This document shows positions 17,929 to 24,453 of a stretch of DNA of 64,000 nt, piece by piece (position 1 is the first letter of the stretch; each line of letters begins with the position of its first letter). The translations under genes and the position numbers were made by a program. The notes beneath the pieces are model-generated. The model saw only the letters and a program-made list of their open reading frames with translations. It was not told the DNA's origin and ran no database searches. The stretch comes from Beijerinckiaceae bacterium (lineage in GTDB: Bacteria > Pseudomonadota > Alphaproteobacteria > Rhizobiales > Beijerinckiaceae). The stretch is taken from the NCBI GenBank assembly GCA_027532775.1, contig JAPZTO010000003.1, positions 1-64,000 of the forward strand, written 5' to 3'.

Positions 17929-19256
17929 CGAAGCGGGAATGCCAACCGGATCTCGACGCCCTGGCCACGGTCAGTCGTGGCAGGAGTAAGCGTCCCGCCA
18001 AGTCCCTTGGCGATTGCAGAGATGATGGCCAGGCCGAGGCCGGCGCCCTCGGCGCGCGTGGCGCCACGCTCGAAACGCTGGCAGAGCCGCTGGAATTCCT
18101 CGGTTGCGATAGGCGGCCCGCCATTGACGACAGAAAGGGCGCCATCATCACCGAGCAACACGCGGATGGGCTCCCCCGATGGGCCGTGCTTCAGCGCATT
18201 CTCGACCAGATTGCGCAAGGCGATCGCGAAGATGTCGATATCGACATTCGAGAGGATGGGTTGCTCCGGCAGGACGCATTCGATGCGGCCTGCGCCAGGC
18301 AAGTCGGCGAGAACCAGCGGAAAGATCGTTCGCAGGTCGTGCTCCGCAGCGCTTCTAAGGTTGCCGCCTTCGGCCTTGGCCAATTGCAGCAGTTTTTCCG
18401 TGAGGCGCGCGAGCCGAAGCAAGGCCGCCTCGATATCGGCCGCCCGCGCACGATGGGCGGGATGGTCGAGATCGGCGATCAGCCGCTGCGTTTGTGCCAG
18501 CGCGCCGGCAACGGGGGTTCGCAATTCATGCGCGGCATTGGCCGTGAGGCTCCGCTCGGCTTCCAGCGTACGCCGAAGGCGCTCGAGCAGGAGATTCACC
18601 GCCCGTTCGACCGGATGAATCTCGCTCGGCAAGCCAGCGGCAGCGATGGGCGCAAGATTGCCCTCGCCACGGGAGGCAATCACCGCGCCGAAAGCCGCAA
18701 CCGGCCGGACGCTGCGCGACACCAGCCAGATCGTCGCGCCGATCATGCCCGGCAGCAGCAGAAGAAGCGGCAGGGACAGCACAACAACGCTTTGCCGAAC
18801 CGTGCTTGCGCGATGGCCGGGCCGCTCCATTGCAGTCACGACAATCGACCCGCTGACCGCACTTTCGGTGTAGAAGCGGCTCCCGTTCCAGTTCCGGAAT
18901 CCGGTCACCTCGCCGGGAGGGAAAAGGGCCGGCTCCGCATCATGGGACTGGAGAAGCACGCGGCCGGAGCCATCCCGGACGACATAGGTGATATACTCCT
19001 CGTGCTTGCCGACATCCGGCAGGCGCTGTTCCACCGTGTCATCCGCTTCCCGCGCGAGGATATCCGAATAAGCCAGCGGCAGCACACGCTGCACCACTTC
19101 CTGCATCGCGCTGTCGAAGACCTCGTCGATTTCATGCCGGACGAGGAGGCCAGCCCCGGCCACGGCGACCAGCCAGCCCACGGCAATCGCCAGCCCGAGG
19201 CCCCACAACAGGCGGTTTTGGAGACTGAAGCCGGAAGCAGACGGGGGGGCACGCAT
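17925..19256 (-). CDS. Two-component sensor histidine kinase
   Basis: 443 aa inner-membrane sensor kinase. TM1 (about 20-39), a periplasmic sensor loop of about 115 residues, TM2 (about 157-179) and a HAMP-like linker are followed by the DHp domain with H243 in NAAHELRTPVAGALAQ. The HATPase has N-box LRNLVENALKHGP, VVNGGPPI and GAGLGLAIISAIAKG. The architecture resembles QseC/PmrB-type kinases. The loop has no Cys and only scattered acidic residues, so the signal is unknown. It is 6 bp from the response regulator gene and precedes the DUF2271 operon on the same strand. It most likely controls that flavin electron-transfer locus. Confidence 0.95.
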   Translation of the reverse strand: MRAPPSASGFSLQNRLLWGLGLAIAVGWLVAVAGAGLLVRHEIDEVFDSAMQEVVQRVLPLAYSDILAREADDTVEQRLPDVGKHEEYITYVVRDGSGRVLLQSHDAEPALFPPGEVTGFRNWNGSRFYTESAVSGSIVVTAMERPGHRASTVRQSVVVLSLPLLLLLPGMIGATIWLVSRSVRPVAAFGAVIASRGEGNLAPIAAAGLPSEIHPVERAVNLLLERLRRTLEAERSLTANAAHELRTPVAGALAQTQRLIADLDHPAHRARAADIEAALLRLARLTEKLLQLAKAEGGNLRSAAEHDLRTIFPLVLADLPGAGRIECVLPEQPILSNVDIDIFAIALRNLVENALKHGPSGEPIRVLLGDDGALSVVNGGPPIATEEFQRLCQRFERGATRAEGAGLGLAIISAIAKGLGGTLTPATTDRGQGVEIRLAFPLR

Positions 19257-19262
19257 CGCGGC

Positions 19263-19925
19263 TTACCCTTCCCGCACGAGGCGATACCCAAGGCCACGCT
19301 CGGTCAGGATGCGATCGTGACCGATCTTCTTGCGCAGGCGTGCGACATAAACCTCGATCGTGTTGCTCTCGACCTCGGCATCGAGCGCATAGAGCCGCTC
19401 CTCGATGTCGGTCTTCGAGATAATGCCCGAAGGCCTGCTCAGCAGGGCCTCCAGAACGGCCCATTCGCGGGCGGTGATTGGCAATGCGCGACCGTTTCGG
19501 GTGGCCGAGCGCTCGGCCAGTTGGATTTCGACATCGCCCAGCATGACCCGAGTTGAGGGTTGGCCATTCGCCCGCCGCGTGACCGAACCGATGCGGGCTG
19601 TGAGTTCGGCCAGTTCGAAGGGCTTGACGAGATAATCGTCCGCCCCGGCATTGAGCCCGGAAATCCGGTCGGAAAGCTGGTCGCGTGCCGTCAGGATGAT
19701 GACTGGCGTTGCATCTCCGCCGGCTCGAATACGTTTCAGGAAATCGAGGCCACGCCCATCAGGCAGCATGAGATCGAGAAGGATGAGATTGTAGGTCGCA
19801 ACCGCCCGGCAATCCTCGGCCTCGGCGAGCCGCATCACCCAGTCGACTGCATGTCCTTCAGCCAGCACATGGTCCCGGACCGCGGCTCCGAGCAGGGCAT
19901 CATCTTCGATCAGCAGAACGCGCAT
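19263..19925 (-). CDS. OmpR-family response regulator
   Basis: 220 aa from the ATG at 19923-19925. The receiver domain has EDD at residues 7-9, phospho-acceptor D51 (LILLDLMLPDGRG), T in LTARD and K in YLVKPF. The C-terminal winged helix has ITAREWAVLEALLSRPSGIISKTDIEERLY and EVYVARLRKKIG. It is the first gene of the run RR-HK-DUF2271-reductase-apbE and is divergent from a small PepSY gene across a 129-bp gap that holds a strong inverted repeat. The likely target sites are the two matching operators in this locus. Confidence 0.95.
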   Translation of the reverse strand: MRVLLIEDDALLGAAVRDHVLAEGHAVDWVMRLAEAEDCRAVATYNLILLDLMLPDGRGLDFLKRIRAGGDATPVIILTARDQLSDRISGLNAGADDYLVKPFELAELTARIGSVTRRANGQPSTRVMLGDVEIQLAERSATRNGRALPITAREWAVLEALLSRPSGIISKTDIEERLYALDAEVESNTIEVYVARLRKKIGHDRILTERGLGYRLVREG

Positions 19926-19965
19926 GACGCCCCCTTCGAGCACCAGCCGCGAGTAATGCACCAAG

Positions 19966-20014
19966 CTGACATCAATCTGAATGTGTTTCTTCGCAGCATT
20001 CAGGTCGATGTCAG
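19966..20014. promoter_or_regulatory. Inverted-repeat operator in the divergent RR/PepSY promoter
   Basis: Arm CTGACATCAATCTGAA (19966-19981), 17-bp spacer, inverted arm 19999-20014 (CTGACATCGACCTGAA on the minus strand). The arms differ at only 2 of 16 positions, and the symmetry extends two further bases into the spacer on each side. It lies between the response regulator (ends upstream at 19925) and the small PepSY gene (ATG at 20055). This suggests autoregulation plus control of the PepSY gene. Confidence 0.72.
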
Positions 20015-20054
20015 ATTGACCGGGCATGCCTTTCTCCAGGACAAGGGGAATGCC

Positions 20055-20330
20055 ATGAGCACAATCCGTTTTCTCGTGCTGTCGGGAAGCCTGCTGGCTC
20101 TCGCAGGCCCGGCTGCGGCCAGTCCCCGGTGCAAGGCGCCACTCGATACATGGCAACCGCGCGAGGCATTGGAGAAAAAGCTCCGGGACGAAGGCTGGCA
20201 GATCCGCCGGATCAAGACCGATGATGGCTGCTACAAGGTGGAAGGCGTGCGTGCGGATGGACAGCGCGTGAAAGCGACCTTCCAGCCTGATACGCTGATG
20301 CTGATCCGCGAAAAGACACGCGACGACTGA
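20055..20330 (+). CDS. Small exported PepSY-domain protein
   Basis: 91 aa. A signal peptide (MSTIRFLVLSGSLLALAGP, AAAS) is followed by one PepSY-like unit: REALEKKLRDEGWQIRRIKTDDGCYKVEGVRADGQRVKATFQPDTLML. This type of small periplasmic PepSY protein is commonly encoded next to two-component systems and is thought to act in the periplasm, possibly on the sensor. The ATG at 20055 is preceded by aagggg. The upstream frame extension runs through the operator and is rejected. It has Cys residues in the mature part (RCKAP, DDGCYK) that could form a disulphide. It is divergent from the response regulator. Confidence 0.85.
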   Translation: MSTIRFLVLSGSLLALAGPAAASPRCKAPLDTWQPREALEKKLRDEGWQIRRIKTDDGCYKVEGVRADGQRVKATFQPDTLMLIREKTRDD

Positions 20331-20382
20331 TCTCGCTCTCGCTTTGTGACCGATGCCCCTCGGGAAACAGAAGGGAAGACCC

Positions 20383-21078
20383 ATGCACCCGCTTCATCGC
20401 GAAACCCATCTCGTTGCCCGGATCGGCTGGTTGCGGGCGGCCGTGCTCGGCGCCAATGACGGCATCATTTCCACCGCGAGTCTGGTCGCCGGCGTCGCTG
20501 CGGCGGCAAAGTCTCCAAGCGAAATTCTCGTCGCCGGCGTCGCAGGTCTTGTTGCGGGTGCGATGTCTATGGCAGCAGGGGAATATGTGTCCGTTGCCTC
20601 CCAGGCCGACACCGAAGCCGCCGATGCCGCGCGCGAGCGACGCGAACTGGCTGAGCAGCCGGAGGCAGAGCTGGCCGAACTGGCGGGGATCTATGTCGCG
20701 CGCGGTGTTGAACCGGCCTTGGCCCATCAGGTCGCAGTGCAGATGATGGCGAAAGATGCCTTCGGTGCCCATGCCCGCGACGAGCTTGGCTTTTCCGAGC
20801 ATGGCTCCGCACGACCCATTCAGGCCGCCCTCACCTCGGCCGTGACTTTTGCTGCCGGTGCCGCCATCCCGCTGGTGATCGCCGCGATCTCGCCCGCGCA
20901 GGAGCTGGCGATAATCGTCTCGGGAAGTTCCCTGCTGTGCCTTGCCATTTTGGGTGCGGTGGGCGCCAGGATCGGCGGCGCACCAGCTTTGAAGCCGGCC
21001 GTGCGGGTCACCTTCTGGGGCGCAATCGCAATGGGCATCACCGCTGCAATCGGCGCGGTGACCGGACAGGTGCTTTAG
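20383..21078 (+). CDS. VIT1/CCC1-family iron/manganese transporter
   Basis: 231 aa from the ATG at 20383 (SD aaggga). Membrane protein of the vacuolar iron transporter family, which moves Fe2+/Mn2+ out of the cytosol. The N-terminus has WLRAAVLGANDGIISTASLVAGV and AGAMSMAAGEYVSVASQADTEAADAARERREL, the two family signatures. An acidic/polar cytosolic metal-binding region follows (about 85-140). Three more helices follow (TFAAGAAIPLVIAAI, AIIVSGSSLLCLAILGAVGA, FWGAIAMGITAAIGAVTG). It lies 52 bp after the PepSY gene and may be co-transcribed. This suggests that the neighbouring electron-transfer locus also deals with metals. Confidence 0.92.
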   Translation: MHPLHRETHLVARIGWLRAAVLGANDGIISTASLVAGVAAAAKSPSEILVAGVAGLVAGAMSMAAGEYVSVASQADTEAADAARERRELAEQPEAELAELAGIYVARGVEPALAHQVAVQMMAKDAFGAHARDELGFSEHGSARPIQAALTSAVTFAAGAAIPLVIAAISPAQELAIIVSGSSLLCLAILGAVGARIGGAPALKPAVRVTFWGAIAMGITAAIGAVTGQVL

Positions 21079-21289
21079 GCCGGAATTGCTTCACGGTGCT
21101 TCCGGATGACCGGTTTTGGCAATTTGACGAGAGCAGCTGAAAGACTGGATTGGGGGGGCGAGGCTCAGGAAGCAAGCGTTGCAGCTCTTGCTGTTCGTCG
21201 TCATGACGACCCGACCCCACCCATCCCGACGACCGTCGTGGAATATCACCAGCTTCCACAAAAGAGGACCTTGGCAACGGTTCTAATGA

Positions 21290-21379
21290 TGGCGGACAGG
21301 GAGGGATTCGAACCCTCGATAGAGTTGCCCCTATACACGCGTTCCAGGCGTGCGCCTTCAACCACTCGGCCACCTGTCC
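21290..21379 (-). tRNA. tRNA-Ser(GGA)
   Basis: 90 nt with CCA encoded. The acceptor stem GGACAGG pairs with CCTGTCC, followed by G-CCA. The D arm is GGCCGAGTGGTTGAAGGC. The anticodon stem CACGC/GCGTG carries the loop CTGGAAC, so the anticodon is GGA (reads UCC/UCU). There is a long class II variable arm, and a T arm GAGGG-TTCGAAT-CCCTC. The first 29 nt are repeated twice upstream in tandem (see the repeat entry). Confidence 0.97.
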
Positions 21380-21597
21380 ACACGCACGCCGGGAAGGCGC
21401 ACGCAATTTCCCTTGCTTCGGACGCGATGCCCTTGGGCATCGCTGGTGCGCCTTCAACCACTCGGCCACCTGTCCACACGTACGCCGGGAAGGCGCACGC
21501 AATTTCCCTTGCTTCGGACGCGATGCCCTTGGGCATCGCTGGTGCGCCTTCAACCACTCGGCCACCTGTCCACACGCACGCCGGGAAGGCGCACGCA
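21351..21597 (-). repeat. 96-bp tandem repeat carrying truncated tRNA-Ser 5' halves and a hairpin
   Basis: Period exactly 96 bp, about 2.6 copies (starts 21351, 21447, 21543), nearly identical (one C/T difference at 21481). Read on the minus strand, each unit is leader, the first 29 nt of tRNA-Ser (acceptor 5' strand, whole D arm, start of anticodon stem), then CCA and a perfect 9-bp hairpin GCGATGCCC-AA-GGGCATCGC (21424-21443 and 21520-21539), then a linker. The last unit runs into the intact tRNA instead. The tRNA fragments are at 21447-21475 and 21543-21571. Unit boundaries follow the tRNA sequence, so this is a duplication of the tRNA start with its leader. Confidence 0.93.
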
Positions 21598-21759
21598 TCA
21601 CGTCGCAGGGCGACGCAAGCCCGGCCTTATGGCGGGGTGCGGCGGAAAATGCAAGGCTCGCGAGGCATCTGCTCGCGATGGTTTCACGTTTGGTTGACAG
21701 GGGTTGCACGGCTGCGTGCGCGGCCCCAGCTTGGAACGAGCCAGCGAAAGGGAAATCCG

Positions 21760-22416
21760 ATGTTTTTCCGCAAGAAGTCCGAAATGCCGAGCGCCGCCAC
21801 CGCCTTGCCGGGGCGTGAGGCGCCGATCGCCACGGCCAGCCGGCACCATGTGCTGGGGCAGCCGCTGAAAGGTCCGTATCCGGAAGGGCTGGAAACAGCC
21901 ATTTTCGGGCTGGGCTGCTTCTGGGGGGCGGAACGCAAGTTCTGGCAACTCGGTGCCGGCATCTGGACAACCGCGGCCGGCTATTCCGCAGGCTACACCC
22001 CGAATCCGACCTATGAGGAAGTCTGTTCCGGCCTGACCGGTCACAACGAGGTTGTTCTCGTGGTCCATGATCCGGCGCAGGTCAGCTACGAGATGCTGCT
22101 GAAGACATTCTGGGAGAATCACGATCCGACCCAGGGCATGCGGCAGGGCAACGATATCGGCACGCAATACCGTTCCGGGATCTATGTCACCACGCCGACC
22201 CAGCGGCAGGTGGCGGAGGCCTCGCTTGCCGCCTTCCAGACAGCTTTGGAAGCCCGCGGTTACGGCCGGATCACGACCGAGATCCGCGAGGCTGGGCCGT
22301 TCTATTTCGCCGAGGAATACCACCAGCAATACCTGGCCAAGAACCCGGCCGGCTATTGCGGCCTCGGGGGCACCGGCGTTTCCTGCCCGATCGGACTGGC
22401 AAAAGCCGCGGGGTGA
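21760..22416 (+). CDS. msrA: Peptide-methionine (S)-S-oxide reductase MsrA
   Basis: 218 aa from the ATG at 21760. Repairs oxidised methionine in proteins using thioredoxin. The catalytic motif is GCFWG with C53. Others are the family blocks [50 protein letters not shown] and YHQQYL, and a C-terminal Cys pair (GYCGLG, VSCP) for recycling. A much longer in-frame extension starting at 21106 runs through the tRNA repeat and is rejected. SD gaaaggga. About 40 residues precede the core. No signal peptide, so cytosolic. Confidence 0.97.
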   Translation: MFFRKKSEMPSAATALPGREAPIATASRHHVLGQPLKGPYPEGLETAIFGLGCFWGAERKFWQLGAGIWTTAAGYSAGYTPNPTYEEVCSGLTGHNEVVLVVHDPAQVSYEMLLKTFWENHDPTQGMRQGNDIGTQYRSGIYVTTPTQRQVAEASLAAFQTALEARGYGRITTEIREAGPFYFAEEYHQQYLAKNPAGYCGLGGTGVSCPIGLAKAAG

Positions 22417-22465
22417 GCATGCCCGAATTGGCATGCCGCTTCTCATCGGCCGTGCCGGATGCTAA

Positions 22466-22496
22466 GGGCTCCCTGTCTCTTCTCGGCCGGGAGCCC
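22466..22496 (+). promoter_or_regulatory. Hairpin sequestering the ribosome-binding site of the UPF0114 gene
   Basis: A perfect 8-bp stem GGGCTCCC (22466-22473)/GGGAGCCC (22489-22496) with a 15-nt loop. The only SD-like element (GGGAG, 22489-22493) lies in the 3' strand of the stem, 5 nt before the ATG at 22499. No U-tract follows, so a terminator for msrA is less likely. It may limit translation initiation. Confidence 0.5.
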
Positions 22497-22498
22497 CC

Positions 22499-23002
22499 AT
22501 GATCGAACGTGCGCTCGAACAATTCCTTTTCCGGAGCCGCTGGCTGCTGGCGCCGTTCTACGTGATGCTTGTCATCTCGCTCTGCGTCCTGCTGCTCAAG
22601 GCTGGCCAGGAGACGGTGCATTTCGTCGTCCATGCCCTGAGCGCCACCGAATCCGATGTCATTCTCGGGGTCCTCGCGCTGGTTGACCTGACGCTGACCG
22701 GATCGCTGATCATCATCGTCATCTTCTCGGGCTACGAGAATTTCGTGTCCAAGATCGAGGTCGAGGATGCGAAAGACTGGCCGGAATGGATGGGCAAGAT
22801 CGATTTCTCGGGGCTGAAACTCAAGCTTCTGTCCTCGATCGTCGCGATTTCCGGGATCCAGGTGCTCAAGGCCTTCATGAACGTGAAGAACATCAGCGAC
22901 CGCGACCTGATCTGGCTGGTCGTGATTCATCTTGTCTTCGTGGGTTCAGGGTTGCTGATGGCCTTGACCGACAAGATCTCCGGCGACGCCAAGAGCCATT
23001 GA
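22499..23002 (+). CDS. UPF0114 (YqhA) family membrane protein
   Basis: 167 aa. Four hydrophobic segments at about residues 16-36, 52-78, 104-122 and 135-157. Family hallmarks are the start LEQFLFRSRWLLAPFYVMLV, then LVDLTLTGSLIIIVIFSGYENFVSKI, WPEWMGKIDFSGLKLKLLSSIVAISGIQVLKAFM and a C-terminal HLVFVGSGLLMALTDKI. Function of the family is not established. It follows msrA after 82 bp, and a stable hairpin covers the SD. It is convergent with ptsN. Confidence 0.92.
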   Translation: MIERALEQFLFRSRWLLAPFYVMLVISLCVLLLKAGQETVHFVVHALSATESDVILGVLALVDLTLTGSLIIIVIFSGYENFVSKIEVEDAKDWPEWMGKIDFSGLKLKLLSSIVAISGIQVLKAFMNVKNISDRDLIWLVVIHLVFVGSGLLMALTDKISGDAKSH

Positions 23003-23115
23003 CGGCCAGGAGAACTTGACGACCAGCAACCATTGAGGTCACGAACGACCGGGAATGGCGCCCGAAGCGACAGCTCCGGCGCCCCCTTCCGGACCATGCC
23101 TGATCCAGACCACGC

Positions 23116-23580
23116 TCAGGCGGCGCGCGAGGTCGTCTCTGAGGTCAGGATCGCATAGATCGCCGCGGCATCATCGGTCTGGCGCAGCTTCTGAGGCACG
23201 CCGGGTGCCCGGAACAGCCTTGCGATCCGTGCCAGCGCCTGGAGATGATCCGCGCCGGCATCCTCGGGCGCAAGCAGCACGAAGACGAGATCCACCGGCT
23301 CGCCGTCCAGCGCCTCGAAATCGACCGGCCGTGCGAGTTGCGCGAAGAATCCGACCAGCCGGCCAAGGCCAGCCATGCGGCCATGCGGGATGGCAATGCC
23401 CTGCCCTATCGCCGTCGTGCCCAGCCGCTCGCGCTGGAGCAGCGTCTCGAAGACGAGACGCTCGTTCAGGCCGGCCACGCGTGCGATATGCCCGGCAAGA
23501 TCCTGGAGGATCTGCTTCTTGCCGTTCCCCTTGAGGCCGGCCAGCACCGATTCGGGCGTGATCAGAGAGGTGATCGTCAT
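23116..23580 (-). CDS. ptsN: PTS IIA-like nitrogen-regulatory protein PtsN (EIIA-Ntr)
   Basis: 154 aa from the ATG at 23578-23580. Cytosolic EIIA of the nitrogen PTS (PtsP-NPr-EIIA-Ntr), which regulates K+ and nitrogen/carbon balance by protein contacts. The phosphorylatable His lies in GIAIPHGRM, in the fructose/mannitol EIIA fold. Others are the N-terminal ITPESVLAGLKGNGKKQILQDLA and VDLVFVLLAPEDAGADHLQALARIARLFR. It is the last gene of the conserved rpoN-hpf-ptsN order. EIIA-Ntr binds KdpD in E. coli and Rhizobium, which is worth noting given the kdpDE genes in this window. Confidence 0.95.
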   Translation of the reverse strand: MTITSLITPESVLAGLKGNGKKQILQDLAGHIARVAGLNERLVFETLLQRERLGTTAIGQGIAIPHGRMAGLGRLVGFFAQLARPVDFEALDGEPVDLVFVLLAPEDAGADHLQALARIARLFRAPGVPQKLRQTDDAAAIYAILTSETTSRAA

Positions 23581-23650
23581 GGGCACCCTCTAAGCAGAAT
23601 GCGTGCCGGAAGGCCAGAGCCAACTCGACCCTGGCCCCGGCGGGGCGAAT

Positions 23651-24223
23651 TCAACCGATATCAACCCAGCCGTAATGCCCGTCTTCGCGCCGGTACAGTA
23701 CGTTGATCCGCTCGGTTCCGGCATTGCGAAAGACGAGGACAGGCGCCTTGCCCTTCTCGAAGGCGGCCACAGCGCCCGTGATGGAAAGCCGCATCGCGCC
23801 GGCCAGGGGCTCGGCGATGATGGCCGCGCCGCCGCCCGTTACCTCGATCACATCATCCTCGGCATCGTCATGGCCATTGACCATGGGAGCTGCCATCCCT
23901 GCGAAATCCGCCGCGTTGAGGCGGTCGGCGCCGTGGCGGTCCCGCTTGCGTTTGAAGCGGCGCAGCTGCTTGGCAATCCGCTCCACCGCGATTCCGACGC
24001 TCTGGTAGGCATCCGTGGCTTCACCGGTGACATGCATGACCGGGCCGTGATCGAAATGGACGGCACATTCGGTCTTGAAGCCGATCCCGTCCTTCGCGAC
24101 GGTGACATGGCCTGAATAGCCGGCATCGACATATTTGCGCACCGCATCGTTGAGCCGAGTCTCGGCCTGTGCCCTGAGCACGTCACCGAGATCGATATTC
24201 TTGCCGGAAACACGTATCGCCAT
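23651..24223 (-). CDS. hpf: Ribosome hibernation promoting factor, long form (HPF/RaiA)
   Basis: 190 aa from the ATG at 24221-24223; a GTG 30 nt upstream is a weaker option. The N-terminal S30AE domain (about 1-100) has IRVSGKNIDLGDVLRAQAETRL and the basic stretch QLRRFKRKRDRHG. The C-terminal long-HPF dimerisation domain has APVLVFRNAGTERINVLYRREDGHYGWVDIG. It inactivates 70S ribosomes into 100S dimers in stationary phase. It sits between rpoN and ptsN. The 230-bp gap to rpoN includes a G9 homopolymer (24258-24266) and a 7-bp hairpin (24282-24300) without a T-tract. Confidence 0.96.
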   Translation of the reverse strand: MAIRVSGKNIDLGDVLRAQAETRLNDAVRKYVDAGYSGHVTVAKDGIGFKTECAVHFDHGPVMHVTGEATDAYQSVGIAVERIAKQLRRFKRKRDRHGADRLNAADFAGMAAPMVNGHDDAEDDVIEVTGGGAAIIAEPLAGAMRLSITGAVAAFEKGKAPVLVFRNAGTERINVLYRREDGHYGWVDIG

Positions 24224-24453
24224 GGATTGAACCTCAGATAAGAGACGGGCCACCCGCGGGGGGGGGCCGATTCGGGTGCGATGTGGCCATGCCGGCCACA
24301 GGGTTCCGTGAGGGATGCTGCGCCTGATTCCTCCTCTGGTTCTGGAAGGAGAGGCTACGTCCGGGCTTCCCGCAAAGTCAACGAAAGCCCGTGCTGCCCT
24401 GCAACAGCGTATTGCCCGGAATCCGGGCGGGCTGATGGCAAAACCGGCAGGGT

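Noticed and set aside
21350-21600. CRISPR-like regular repeat
   Set aside because: Period is 96 bp with no unique spacers; the repeats are copies of the tRNA-Ser 5' half and leader, so a tandem duplication.
21106-21759. N-terminal extension of MsrA through the tRNA repeat region
   Set aside because: Translates the tRNA and repeat ([18 protein letters not shown] repeated) and lacks an SD; the ATG at 21760 has both a good SD and the usual MsrA length.
24258-24300. G9 run and small hairpin between rpoN and hpf as a terminator
   Set aside because: Stem of only 7 bp without a T-tract on the minus strand, and rpoN-hpf are usually co-transcribed; mentioned only in the hpf entry.
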